Assembly: GCF_027887165.1 (NCBI RefSeq)
Contig: NC_077227.1
Location: forward strand, 351,545,207-351,609,206
From: Monodelphis domestica
Lineage: Eukaryota; Chordata; Mammalia; Didelphimorphia; Didelphidae
Reading direction: 5' to 3'
DNA length: 64,000 nt
Both the position numbers and the translations under genes were made by a program. Position 1 is the stretch's first letter. The number at the start of each line of letters is the position of its first letter. Below are positions 11,601 to 23,600 of the stretch, piece by piece. The notes below the pieces were generated by a model. It was not told the origin of the DNA. It was given only the letters and a program-made list of their open reading frames with translations, and ran no database searches.

Positions 11601-14600
11601 CAATCTCAAAGGAAAACAACCTGAGTAAGGAGGTAGTGAGTGCCCCATCTCTGGAAATATTAGAACAGAAGTTAGATGGTCTCTTATTATGTCTGAGTGT
11701 GAATTGATAATGTCCTAGACTTGGATAGAGACAGGAGAAATGGAAAAGAAGCAGAGGAAATTAATGAGAGAAAGCCTATATGAAGGATCCAAAGGTCTTG
11801 GTGAGCAGTTGAGGCTGAAGAGAATCCTCTTTAAGAGATGAGGGGAAGTAGAGGGAGGAATCCATTTTAGGAGTCGATGACAGTGAAAATGGTTGTGTCA
11901 TTGCAGAGATGGAAGGGGTAGGGGAAGGATGTTGTGAAGTGGATTGAATTTGAAGAGAAATATAATGAGTTCCTTCATTGGGTGGGTTGGTTTGGGGATC
12001 AAAGTACCAAAGTGGAAATTTCTCACATCTTATCTCTAGTCATCTCACATTCACCCTAGTTTAATCCTTGATCATCCTTGCCTGGACTATTAGAATAGCC
12101 TCCAATTCACTCTATTCTCTACATAGCTGTCAAAATGTTGGGTTTTGTTTTGTTTTGTTTTCCAAAGTACAGATCTGACTAAGTCACTCCAATGCTCAAT
12201 AAACTCCAATGCTCACTCCTGAATTCCAATATAAACCCCTCTGTCTGGCATTTAAAGTCCTTTAGAATCTGTCTCTAACCTACCTTTCTAGATTTATTAT
12301 GCATCACTAACCTTCTCAAACTCATCGGGCCAGCCAAACTAACCTTCTGGATTATCACACATTTCATTTCCCAGTTCCATGCCTTTGTACAGGCCATCTC
12401 CTAGATCTCTTCACCTTGGTCTCTTCTCATTCTTCCTTCCTTTCAAAGCTTGACTCAAGAGCTACCTTCCAACTGAGGTCTTTCTGGACCCCCATCACCT
12501 TCAGCCACTTTCATGCCTTTCACACAAAATTTCCTGGCACTTGTTTTGTATGTATTTTCTATTTGCTTATACAAAGGCTTATAGATATACATTTAGAATT
12601 TAAAAGAACCTCAGAGGCCATCTAGCCCAAGTCTTTCATCCTACATGTTGTTTTCATGAAAGAATATGATCTGAAGGAAGAAAAGTTTCATTTCTGTCTT
12701 TGTATCTATTGCTACTGCCTAATACACAGTCAAAGTTTAATAAATGTTTGTTCATTGATTGATTGTTCTGCTTGGCCTGGAGGAAAAGTACTAGGTCAAA
12801 TATGGGGAAATTATAGGAATATTAAGACTGGCACAAAATAAAAGAATTTCCTAGTGATCAGAGCTGTCCACCAATGGAATGGATTGCTCAATAAGTAATG
12901 AGCTTGCCATCACTGGAGGTGATTAGACAGAAGGTGAGAAGATTCCTTGTCAGAGGCACTGTTGAAAGTTGGATGAGATAGATTCAATTCCGAAACCCAT
13001 CCTCCCCAACTTTCAAACTCCAAGATATCATCTTTCTGTGAAATTGAGCATGAGAAAAACCAGAAGGGTAAGGGATCCATAGCCACAGAGTTCTGCCCAA
13101 ATCAATAATAAACAGAATAACTGTTGTGGATGCAGAAGTACTCATTATCTCTCACTCTGTCTCTGTCTCTCCATCTATGTTCCTCTCTATCCCTCTCTCT
13201 CTTTCTCTCTCCTTTCATTTTCTTTTTCTCTCCTATCTGTCTCATCTTATCTCTCCCTCTCCCTCTCTTTCTTCTTTTTTCTCTCTGTCTCTCTGTGTGT
13301 CTCTGCCTCTCTCCATGTCTCTATTTCTGTCTCTCCATCTCTCTCTATCTCTCTGTCTCTGTCTATCTGTCTGTCTCGCTCTCTCCTCCCCCTCCCTCTT
13401 TCCCTTCCTTTTCCGTGAGCTAGGAGGATCTAAGTTGATGGGGGACAGGGTGCAATGTGAATCAATGCAGAAGCAAAACTAATTTTATTAAAGTAATAGG
13501 AAATATAAGCAAGGTAGAGTTATTCCCCTATACTGTCTCTGCAAATAAGGTCAGCTATAGAAGAAAAGCACAATGTGCATCTTCACTACACTGGGAAAGA
13601 GCTATACATTTTATATGTGAAATTACTTAATTTGTCTGGTAACTAGCTCAGTAACTGAATCTCACACAACAGGTCTTAACCAGTGGTGACTCTTGCATTC
13701 AGCTCTTGTGTATTTATAAAAATACATAAAGATAAAAAAGGCCATCGCTGGTGGCTGGATTCAGATGGAGCTCACTACAGATCTGAAACCTAGAGAGACT
13801 TTTTCTTCACATTTTCTTTATGTAAATAACTCTAATGCAATTTTTTGGGGGGATGGGGATCTACTCTAGGTTTCCAGCTTACCAGATATGGCTGTCGAAG
13901 GAAACTGGACCACAAGATGGTACATCGGAGTAATTGTGACTCCATTGAAAAGCCTAAAGCAATTCGCAGAGCATGCAACCTTCAGGAGTGTTCTCAGCCT
14001 GTGTGAGTGCTCTTTTCCTTTCTACCTCCTCTATCCATCCCTAACCCCAGAAAGAGGTCAGAGTCTTACAAGAAGTAGGCTTCCCAAGTCCTCTTCAGAT
14101 TCCCTAGAGCCCTAAGGCAACCTTGTTTGCCCAGTAAGGTGTCCTTCCCTGTTAAAGGAGCAGAAAAACTTCTTGAGGGAAAATTACCCTGTAGCCCTTT
14201 GCCCTTGAACCCATAGGGGGATTCTCGGGGCTAATTTAAACACCTTGCTCCTGTTGCAGAATGACTTCTTTGTTTATTTTGTGACTCTTTTTGATCATGG
14301 AAATGGCACTTCTGAGAAGGCAGCTCCTGCTGACATGAGGGTGCCTGAGTAGGGGAAGGAGGCAAAATCTAGCTTAAGCCAACCTGCCTACTCTCTCTAA
14401 TGGACAAAGTCTAGAAAAAGTAAGACCATAATACTTTTTCTGAAAATTATCTTTATTTTTTAAAAATCAGTTAAGCAAGCCATCTAAAATAGCAATTTGG
14501 ATTGACAGTACATAGAATTTTCCATTGTAATAGTTTAATAATGTTAGTTTTAAGTATTTTAAGTATTTAGGCTATTCTTCATAAAGTCCTAGTCCAATAG

Positions 14601-17600
14601 TAAGACTATAATACTAATCATTTTCATAGACAGGCATCATGGTAGATAAAGCTCCTGATTTGGAATCAGGAAGACCTGACTTCAAATTCTGCCCCAGATA
14701 GTTATTAGTTAGATAATCCTGGGCAAGACATGAACATTTATAAAGAGTTTTGCAAATCTTAAAACACTGTATAAATGCTAATTATCATCATCGTTATTAT
14801 TTCCTTACATGTCAGATGCATCTAGAATACTGTGTTCAGTTCTGAGTGCTATATTTAGCAGGGAAAATGGTAAGCTAGATAGGGTCCAATAAGAAAGCAA
14901 CCAGGATCAGGATAGTGGAGGGAATAGAAATGATTACATAAATGAATTTTCAGAGGAATCAGAAATATTTAGCCTGGAGAAAACAAAACTTTGAGGCCTA
15001 TTATTATTGTTTTCAAATTTCCAAGGTCTATAATGTGGAAGCAGAATTAGTTTCTCTGCTTGCAGACAAAATTAGGAGTAGCCCTTGCAGACACCACATT
15101 TCAGTTCCAAGTTAGGAAAAACTTCCTGACAATGAGAACTATTCAAAAATAGAATGGATAGCCCTGAGTAGTACTCAGATCCCTATTCCTAGAGGTCTTC
15201 AAATGGAGATGAGGATGCTACTAAATGGGAATGTTAGAGATTCTTGTTCAGGTATGAATTGGACTGTATGCTCTCTGAGGTCCTAAGATTCTGTGAAACT
15301 CTCACTACTTAGAAGTCAATGAAAGACCCAAGAAAAGTTTTTCTTCCATCTTTGCAAAGATTGAGAGATTCCTCACCCCTATTTCTTCCCATCCCTACCC
15401 TGTGAACCTCCATAATCATATTTCCTTCACCCTTCAAAGCCCAGGTCTACCACTCATTTGCTCAAAGATTTTTCCTCTCTCTGGGCCTTGGTATCCTAGT
15501 TAGATACAATGATTTCTAAGGCCCCTTCCAGCTATACTGTTCTATTTTCTAAGGTTTCTTCTAGCTCTTTTAGTCTTTGTTCTAAGGTCATTTCTAGCTC
15601 CGTGACTTACTACCTGTAAGAAACTTTGGGAAAGTCACTTAACCAATCTGAGTATTGCTTTTCTCATCTACACAATGAGAGGGGTGAGCTGGATCAGGGG
15701 TATCAAACACATATAAAAATAAGGGCCACTAAAATAATACATAAGGATACCTGCAGGCATGTTTTAGCTTAGATATTAACATTATTTGTATTTTGTTGTA
15801 TTTTTATTTGTTTTTTTAAATATTTTCCAATTACATTTTAATCTGGTTTGAGTTCTCCTCTGTAGTATTGTAGACTGAGTGCAACCCACAGGGCTGCCTG
15901 TCTGAAACCTTCAAGCTTACATGACTTCTAAGGTCCCTTTCAAACTTCAGAGCCCATAATCCTGAATTTCAGACAACTGTGTGTGAGAAGCTAAGAGATC
16001 ATCCTTCTAGGATGTCCAAATCAACCCACTCTTTTTTTTAAGCCCTTACCTTCTATCTTAGAATCAATACTTAGTATTGATTTTAAGGCTGAAGAACAAT
16101 GAGAGTTGGGCATTGAGGGTTAAGTGACTTGCCTAAGTTCACACGGCTAGAAGTGTCTGAGGCCAGATTTGAATCCAAAACCTCTCGTTTCTAGACCTGG
16201 CTCATAATCCACTAAGCTGCCCCCTAGTCAACACACTCCTGCTCACCCATGACTTGGGAACAACCACATACACCTCTCTTGTGCCTCCTAGATAATACTG
16301 CTTGGATAAATGAGCACAACCCTTTTCTGCATTTCTCTCTTCAGAGGAAGTAACTGATCACCCACTGATCCAGAAAGCCCCCTTTACGTTCCCCTCCCAG
16401 ACCCCACAGACACACAACAAATAATGCATCATTGAAAGTCATCCACATGGGCATGGTCTTCCATTCAAAGACTCTTAGATTCTATGGGAGATGGTGGAAT
16501 AGAATGCCAAAAAAGGTCTTTGAATACAAACATTAAAACGTAGAATGTCAGAGCTGAAAGAAACCTGAGGAAACAGAACATTAGAGTTGAAAGTCATCCT
16601 AGATCCATGATGGCTCACCTATGGAACGTGTGCCAGAGATGGCATGCAGAGATCTTTCTGTGGGCACACATGGCAAGGATATAGTGCCCCAAAGACCCAT
16701 TGCTCCTGTCCCTGCAGCACAGAGTTCACCAGAGTTCCTAACTAGAAAGCTGGAGGAAGGTGAACTGGGCTGCTTTGGTCTCCCCAGGAGGAGTTAGTAA
16801 GCAGGTCTCTTCAAGACAGTATCCCTAGTAAGACAAGGTTCCCCCACTCCATTCAGAATACAATGACCTCTTTATTACGGTTGGCCTAAGTGAGAAAGAA
16901 ACAACTGATGTCTTTACTATGGGAAGCAACCCATGTTTGGATTTAGGGATTTGAGTCTACTTTAGAAATGTTCAAAACTGTGGTCTAGTGATTTAGGAAT
17001 AAGTTTTATAAACCTGAGGCTAGGCTAATAGCCTCTTTCCTGTTCTATAACCCTCTTCCCTAGTTTCTTTCATAGGCAACCCTTGGCCATTTTAATCTGT
17101 TCAATTTGGATTCAAAGAGGTTCTTGCCTGGGAGAAAATAGTGGCCTTTCAGACATAGTGATCTCCCAATCAGCCCTACATCCAAATTAAAACCTGGCTT
17201 CAACCCTTGACCATTTGTTAAAAAGGATCATTTGGAGGATACCCACTTCAGAAAGGCTGGAACATGATGGGATGAATGTGTCAGGATGATGTCATTTAAC
17301 CTGAGGGCTATATTTTCCTATAAATAAGGGGTTTTCCTGTAACCTGGGGCTTTTTTTTCTGGCCACTTTTTTCTCTCTTTCTCTCTCAATAAAGTGTTGC
17401 ATTTGAAATGGATTTTAATTCCTTAAATGGTGGTTAAAAAGGGTGTGCTTTGAAATTTTCAAGGTCCCCTCAATTTCCACTTTGGAAAGGAGCTGGGTTT
17501 GAGGGGATCATAGCTCACATAACTAGAGAATAACACAATAGAGTGCTTGCACCCCAACCTCTTCCTCTCCCCCAAGCCTGACTACATCACTGGCCCCCTG

Positions 17601-20600
17601 CCCAGCAGTCTAATGGGAATGTTTCCTCCCTCCCCTGGGTGGAGTAAGGAAGGGAAGCAGTGTGAGCCCTGCACTCAGTGGACAGACATGGGCAAGGCAC
17701 TTGGTCAGGGAGGTGGGGGGGAGGGACATCCTCTCTAAAAGATTGCCCATCTCTGTCTAGAACATAAACTGCCAGACCCAGAAATGTCCTGAGAACATAG
17801 AAGTGACCTTGGAACTCGGGTTCAAATCCTAGCTCTAGCCAAACGGTATTCTCTGCCTCTGGGGATTTCTCTCCACTGTACTGTGCTGCCCAAAATACAA
17901 TATTTCTACATTCCAGCCTGCTCAATAGCATTTGACTATCTAAGCCTATACTATAAATAGCTTGCTGGTGACAATTCCATCCCATCACTAGACTTGTGAA
18001 ATCAGGCCTGGGCTTGAAAACTCTGGCTTTTTGCCTCGCCTGATGCTGGGGTCTGGATATTTTCATAGTATTTCCATCCTCTTCAAGTATAGAAAAGACC
18101 CAACTATGTAGATGTGGATTAAGATCATAGGATATTCCCTGGGATAGGAAGTCCCCTTAGACTTTTACCCTTGTCTCCCTCGGTGGATTTCTCCCAAAAG
18201 GACTTGACTTTTTCTCGTTCTGACTCCTCACCATGACTCTTGGCATCCAGGGCCAACAGGAGAATGGGAGCCATAAGGGTTCAAGTTGGAGAGGTGAGGC
18301 TATAGAAATTAGGAGCATTCAGGACTTTGAGGCAAGATGTGGGCTTATGCAGTGTCTGGGTGAGAGGGGGAAGTAGGGGACCAAGCAAGGATTAGAGTAG
18401 AAGCCACGGTGCATGGATGGTGTCAGGCTAGAAAAAAGGAGGAGGAGAATAGAACAAGACAGGAGGGCACAGATTCATGCAGTATCAGGGTGGATCAGAG
18501 GAGATATCTAGGATATCTGGTTGGAGGCAGGAGACCTGGGTATATTGGAGAGGGTTAGGAGTAATAATTGAGGGCTCTCAAGGCCTTGGGGTGGGAGGCT
18601 GGAGTGTATGGGGCACCTGTGATTCTAGACCCATCAAGGCAATCTGTTCCCTCCTATCTCCTGATCAGACTGGTTGGTCTTTATGAATCAGTTCCCTTAT
18701 CATCCCCCCCAAGTTGCATCTCAATTGTCCCCCAGCCAGGGGATCCTCTCCCACCCACCCAAGGTGCCCAGTCCATCCCCAGTGGCTTCCCTCTGACCTC
18801 AAGGGTGAGCCATTGTTGCTCACACTTGCTCATACTGCCTGATGGCCACCCTCTGTGGATCCAGCCCTTTCCTCCTTCCTTGTGTTCTGTACTCCTTTCA
18901 GTCTCAGAATGTTGGGAGTCAGGGCAGGGAAGGCAAGGAGATGCAGGCCCCAAGAGGCCTGGGTCTGATAGTGCCAGAAAGTTTACTGTTTTTGTTTTGG
19001 GCCCTGCTAGGTGGGTCACTGGAGAATGGGAGCCATGCAGCAAAAGCTGTGGAAAAACTGGTTACCAGATCCGCTCAGTCCGCTGCGTCCAGCCCCTGCA
19101 CGACAACACCAATCGCTCTGTCCATACCAAGCACTGCAATGAGGCCCGACCAGAAGGCAGGCGGGCTTGTAACCGGGACCTCTGCCCTGGACAGTGGAGA
19201 ATTGGGCCCTGGTCTCAGGTGAGCTCCATCTTCCCTATCCAATCCCAGCCTCCAAGGGCCATTGCTACACCTCAATGGTTTATCAATGGAAAAGTCAGGG
19301 CCAGAAGTCTGTCTGAACCCACACACACCAGGATGAAAAGGGCCTCAGAGGTAGACCCTGAACTCTGACACTAAAGCAGGTGGGGATGTCACAGTTTCCA
19401 AATCCTGATAGACACAAAGATAACCCTGGGAACTAAAGCAGTACAGCAGAGATATGGGCGCTTCACTGTGGCATGAAGGAAGGAAGATTTAATGGTGCAC
19501 TCTGGTCCAGAGAGGGGCGACTAGAATCATAAATGGGTCTCTGTTCAGGACACAAAGAGTGAGGCTAAGGATAAGGGCCTCCCTGGGGCCAAGCGAACAG
19601 ATTCTGCTGGAGACAGAGCAAAAATTATCCAGCTGAAGATAGGAGAGAGATATCCAGTAGGAACATGAGAATTCTGATGGAATAAATAGTCCCCAGATGT
19701 GGAATCAGACTTAAGGGAGGGGAGGTTGGGGGGTGAATGAGAGCTGTCTTCTAAAGGTCTGTGTGGAAAAGAGATTGGGCTTGTTCACTTGGCCCCAAAA
19801 GGCAGACAGAAGCAATGGAAGTGAGTTATGGAGAGGCAGTATGTTGGGGAAGACTTGTTTGCAATTGGAACTTTCCCAAACTGCACAGACTACCTTGGGA
19901 GATAATTAATAGGCGACCAAGGCTGGATGACCACCTGCCAGGTGTAATGGTGAAAATTTCATCTTTTTAAGATTGTTGTAATATTGAAAAATGGCTGCCA
20001 AGGAATTTACTTATGAAATTCCTAAAATGAAAGACTCAAGTCAGAATGGAGTTTATGGAGGTTTAATCACAATGTGAGTAGGGAAAGGAGAGGGAGAGAA
20101 GGAGAGAGGAGAAAAGGGAAAGGGGCTACTCAACCTCTGACCAAGGCAGAGGGAGTTTTAGGCCCAAAGGGCCAAGGTGGAAAGAATCAGTCCTTAACTC
20201 ACGTGACTGATCTGAAGGAAAGCTGTCTGCGGGCGTCCTCCCTGTCCAAGCTTCTAACACGAACTGGCGCCTAGCCCTCTCCACAGGAAGTGAGCGAATT
20301 CCAGAGGCTGTTCCCTACCTCACTTCCTGTGTCTCACAAGTGCCAATGGTTGGCTCTAGCTTGGCTTAGGACAGCCCAGGTGGGCAGTTAGTTATTTCTC
20401 ATTTGTCATTGACTAGCACATGCCCGTGTAGTGTGGGTGTGCACAATTTTTTGGGTGCTATATCAAGATGGAGACTTTTTAAAATTCACACAGGTAGGAT
20501 ATAGAAAAGATTACAAGAGTAAGAAAAAGAAAATTGATTCTTCTTCAATAAGCAGACACACATTTCAATGGGAAGAACCTGGGAATGGGATTTGGGAGAC

Positions 20601-23600
20601 CTGAGATTTAGCCCCAGTTCAACTCTCACTAGTCATGTCTCAGTTTCCTCCTCTGTCAAATGAGGTGTTATAGGACCCCAAAGCCTGCTCTGTCTCTGAG
20701 AATCTGTGGCTGCCCTGGGGACACTCAACAGAGGTAGGAGTCTGTCCTGCCAAAGTTGGATGTCTAAGCTTAAAATGCTGACTCAAATGGGAGCACAAAC
20801 AAGCTGTCTACCTGGGGCTACCTCTGATCACTTATGGAAAGTGCTTTGTAAGCCAGAATGCAATATGAGTGAGGATTTAGTAGCTCTGCTTGTATTTCTG
20901 GAAAACATGTATGTATGGTAAGTAGTTATGGCAATTAGGTGGCACGGTAGATCAAGCACCAGGCCTGGAATCAGGAAGATCTCAGTTCCTCATCTATAAA
21001 ATGGGGACCCACTGGAGAATGTCAAATCTGGCCAAGAAAACCCCATCAACAAGGGGTTCAAGTAGAGTCAGATACAACTCAACAGCCACAAAAACAACAT
21101 GGAAGGTCATCTCCCAAAACTTCATGTCCAGAGGGGAGGCTGGTTTTTCTCTTCAATTGCCAGTACTTTGGCACCATATTCAGATTGAACTACAAGATGC
21201 CAGCCAAACACAAGCATCTGTTAAGAACCTACTGTGTGTCAGATATTGTATTAAGCTATGAATACACACACACACATGAAGAGCAGAAACACTCCCTGCT
21301 ACATTTTGAGACAGGAGGGAATTAGGGGAGCTGGAGAGGGAAAGACAAACCCCTCCAGTATATTTGCCAAGAAAACCCCAAATGGAGTCATGAAGAGTTG
21401 AGCATGACTGAAACAATTGAACAAGAGAGTGAAGACCCAGTGTAGAAATAACTAGATACATACAAATACCTAATAGATTTCTAGACAGCCTCATGTATGG
21501 GAGAACTAATGATTCACCTTTCTTCCAGTGTTCAGTGAGCTGTGGGAATGGCACTCAAGAGCGACAGGTCCTGTGCCGGACTCAAGATGGAACCATTGGC
21601 TCCTGTCGGGAGGAACGGCCTGAGACAGCAAGGACATGCAGACTCTCCATATGTCCCCGTAAGCCTTGTCCAAGGTTGGCCAGACTGGCCTTTAGTATCA
21701 AAGAGGATCACCTGGAGAAGAAACATGAATGAGGAGATAGGACACTGGACTTGAAGTCAGGAATACATAATTTTAATTCCTGCTTTAGATGCTCACTAAC
21801 TGTGTGTTAAATGCAAAGCATCTTAATCTCTCTGGGCCTCAGTTTCCTCATCTATGAAAAGAAGGCTTGGTGGCCTCTAAGGTCACTTCGAACTCTAAAT
21901 CTATAATTGTATCATCTTATGTATCTCTAATTAGGTTTTAAGATCGATTGACTCAGCATCCTCTAACAAAGGACTGTGGTGAAATTAAGCTTCTTAGGTG
22001 CAGGCACCACATGTGATAGCACCTTACCTTCATCTCAGGTGTCATCACATCCATCATGATACTTCATATGCTGCTTTTTGGGCAAAAAAGTCAGGGAGGA
22101 AGTTCTGAGATCCAGGCTGAGCTGTTAAAACAATCCCCCTGAGGGTGTCCCATTCAATCCCAGAATGTTCTGAAGTATGACCTCCCCTGTGGGATTCCCA
22201 ACCCAAGGAAGTGTTCCCCAAGGTTAACTATCCAATTCAATCTAGTCCAAACTATTTGCAATGATTGTATTATGGAGCCTTACTGATAATTGTTTATGAA
22301 TTTAGCTCATTCAGTCTTCTGAATTTGTGAAGGTTTCAAAGGCTCACGATGACAATCTTTCTAGCCTAACTCCTAGGAGGCTTTTCCAGATGGATCCTAA
22401 CTAGTATAATGACTCCCCGTCCCCTTTCTCTGTTGGACTCCCCTCTCATCCTGTCCCTTGGCCCTAATAGCTCAGCCTCCTCTAAGTTTCCAAGCCATCC
22501 CCCTGTCTGAAGCCTGGGCTGAGGTCCCCAGGACATCCCCTATTGGCTCCAACATCTCTGTTCTCTTTCTCTTAGGAAACATCTCAGATCCTTCCAAGAA
22601 GAGTTACCTCATCCAGTGGCTGTCTCGTCCAGATCCAGACTATCCAATCCAGAAAATCTCGTCAAGTAAAAGACCCGTTTATAACTCTGCCTTTGGCCTT
22701 TCCTGCATGCCTGGGCCACTGCGGATCTTGCCTTTGGCTCTTTTCCTCTCTCTCTATGGAAAGTTCCCCTGACTCTTCCTGAGTCCTCTCTGGGGCTGAA
22801 TCTTTCTTTCTTCCCAGGGGCCTCCTCAATGCCTGGCCTCTCTCTGATTCAGAGCCCGTGTTGCCCTGGAGGCGGATGATTGTCCCGGCCTGTGGACATG
22901 GGAAGGAGAATTTCTGCTGTGAGGCCCAGGCTTCCTCCGGGATAGTGCCAGGAGCCACCAGCCTGTGGCTCTCGGGCATAGGTGAAAAGCAACTCCCTGC
23001 TCCAAGATGTGCAGTTTGGGGCCAAGACCAAGACTCGGTCATGAACATGATCACAACCCCCTTGACAACAGACCAACTTGGAGTGCCAAGTTTCTTTCTC
23101 TTCCTCTTCCTCTGCCCAATGACCCCACCATCTCCTCCCCTCAGCCTGCTTTCCTTCCAACAGGGTAGACGGATGAATGAGAGACTTCCTTCCAACCCTG
23201 CCCAGCTTCCTCCACATGTCATGCACCCACAGGGCACCGGGCTCTGTTCTTTCTCTGTCTTTCATTTCATATTTATTCTCGTGCAGTGCTCAGAACAACG
23301 CAGGCTCCTCACATTTCCATCCTTGGGGAATGTTTAAAGGCTTCGCTCACTACTGCTGCCGCTGCCGCTGCCGCTGCTGCTGTCTCTTTTGCTGTGTTCC
23401 CAGGGTGCCCGGGCTCATTTTCATGAAGGGTTTTGTGTCTCACCACATCTGGGCTTTTCTGCATGTGGCAGAACTATTTGCCACCATAGCTGTGCCCTCC
23501 CCTGCCCTGGAAGGGGTCTGCTCCAGAAAGTGGGTGTAGTGTCCCGAGAGACCCTGTCGTTCTGGGTTTTCATTCATCAGCCTCCCAGGTCTTTTGTTAC

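Larger units (their letters stand above)
11141..13869 (+). other. ADAMTS2 intron with SINE, L2, L3 and a polypyrimidine tract
   Basis: Contents in order are a tRNA-SINE (-) at 11345-11540, L3/CR1 remains at about 11570-11720, an L2 3' part on + at about 12030-12600, an L3 3' end on + at 12840-13042, and the CT-rich tract at 13139-13415. The part at 13430-13800 is unassigned and A/T-rich. Confidence 0.6.
14003..19010 (+). other. ADAMTS2 intron, 5 kb, mixed old repeats
   Basis: Contents are a CORE-SINE on + (14634-14800), an L3/CR1 part on + (14818-15300), MIR fragments (about 15440-15690), an hAT-like piece (15686-15912), a tRNA-SINE on - (16030-16225), an hAT-like left end (16608-16700) and an LTR-like element (about 16860-17463). 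From 17470 to 19010 I see no gene. Open frames here, including one of 159 codons on the - strand, show no family features or splice support. Confidence 0.6.
19219..21528 (+). other. ADAMTS2 intron with a solo LTR and SINEs
   Basis: It holds the solo LTR at 19977-20490, a MIR on + at about 20570-20705, a tRNA/CORE-SINE on + at about 20933-21110 and a Mar1 piece on - at about 21310-21428. In 19220-19970 I see nothing recognisable. Confidence 0.6.

Noticed and set aside
13124-13482. Ser/Leu-rich open frames of 99 and 118 codons
   Set aside because: They are translations of the polypyrimidine tract.
17587-18066. 159-codon open frame on the - strand
   Set aside because: It has no domain, no splice context or promoter, and part of it reads through a MIR-like remnant. 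It lies in an ADAMTS2 intron.
22662-23265. Overlapping open frames of 191 and 138 codons on the - strand
   Set aside because: They are antisense to the GC-richer block after the linker exon, low-complexity and without any family motif.
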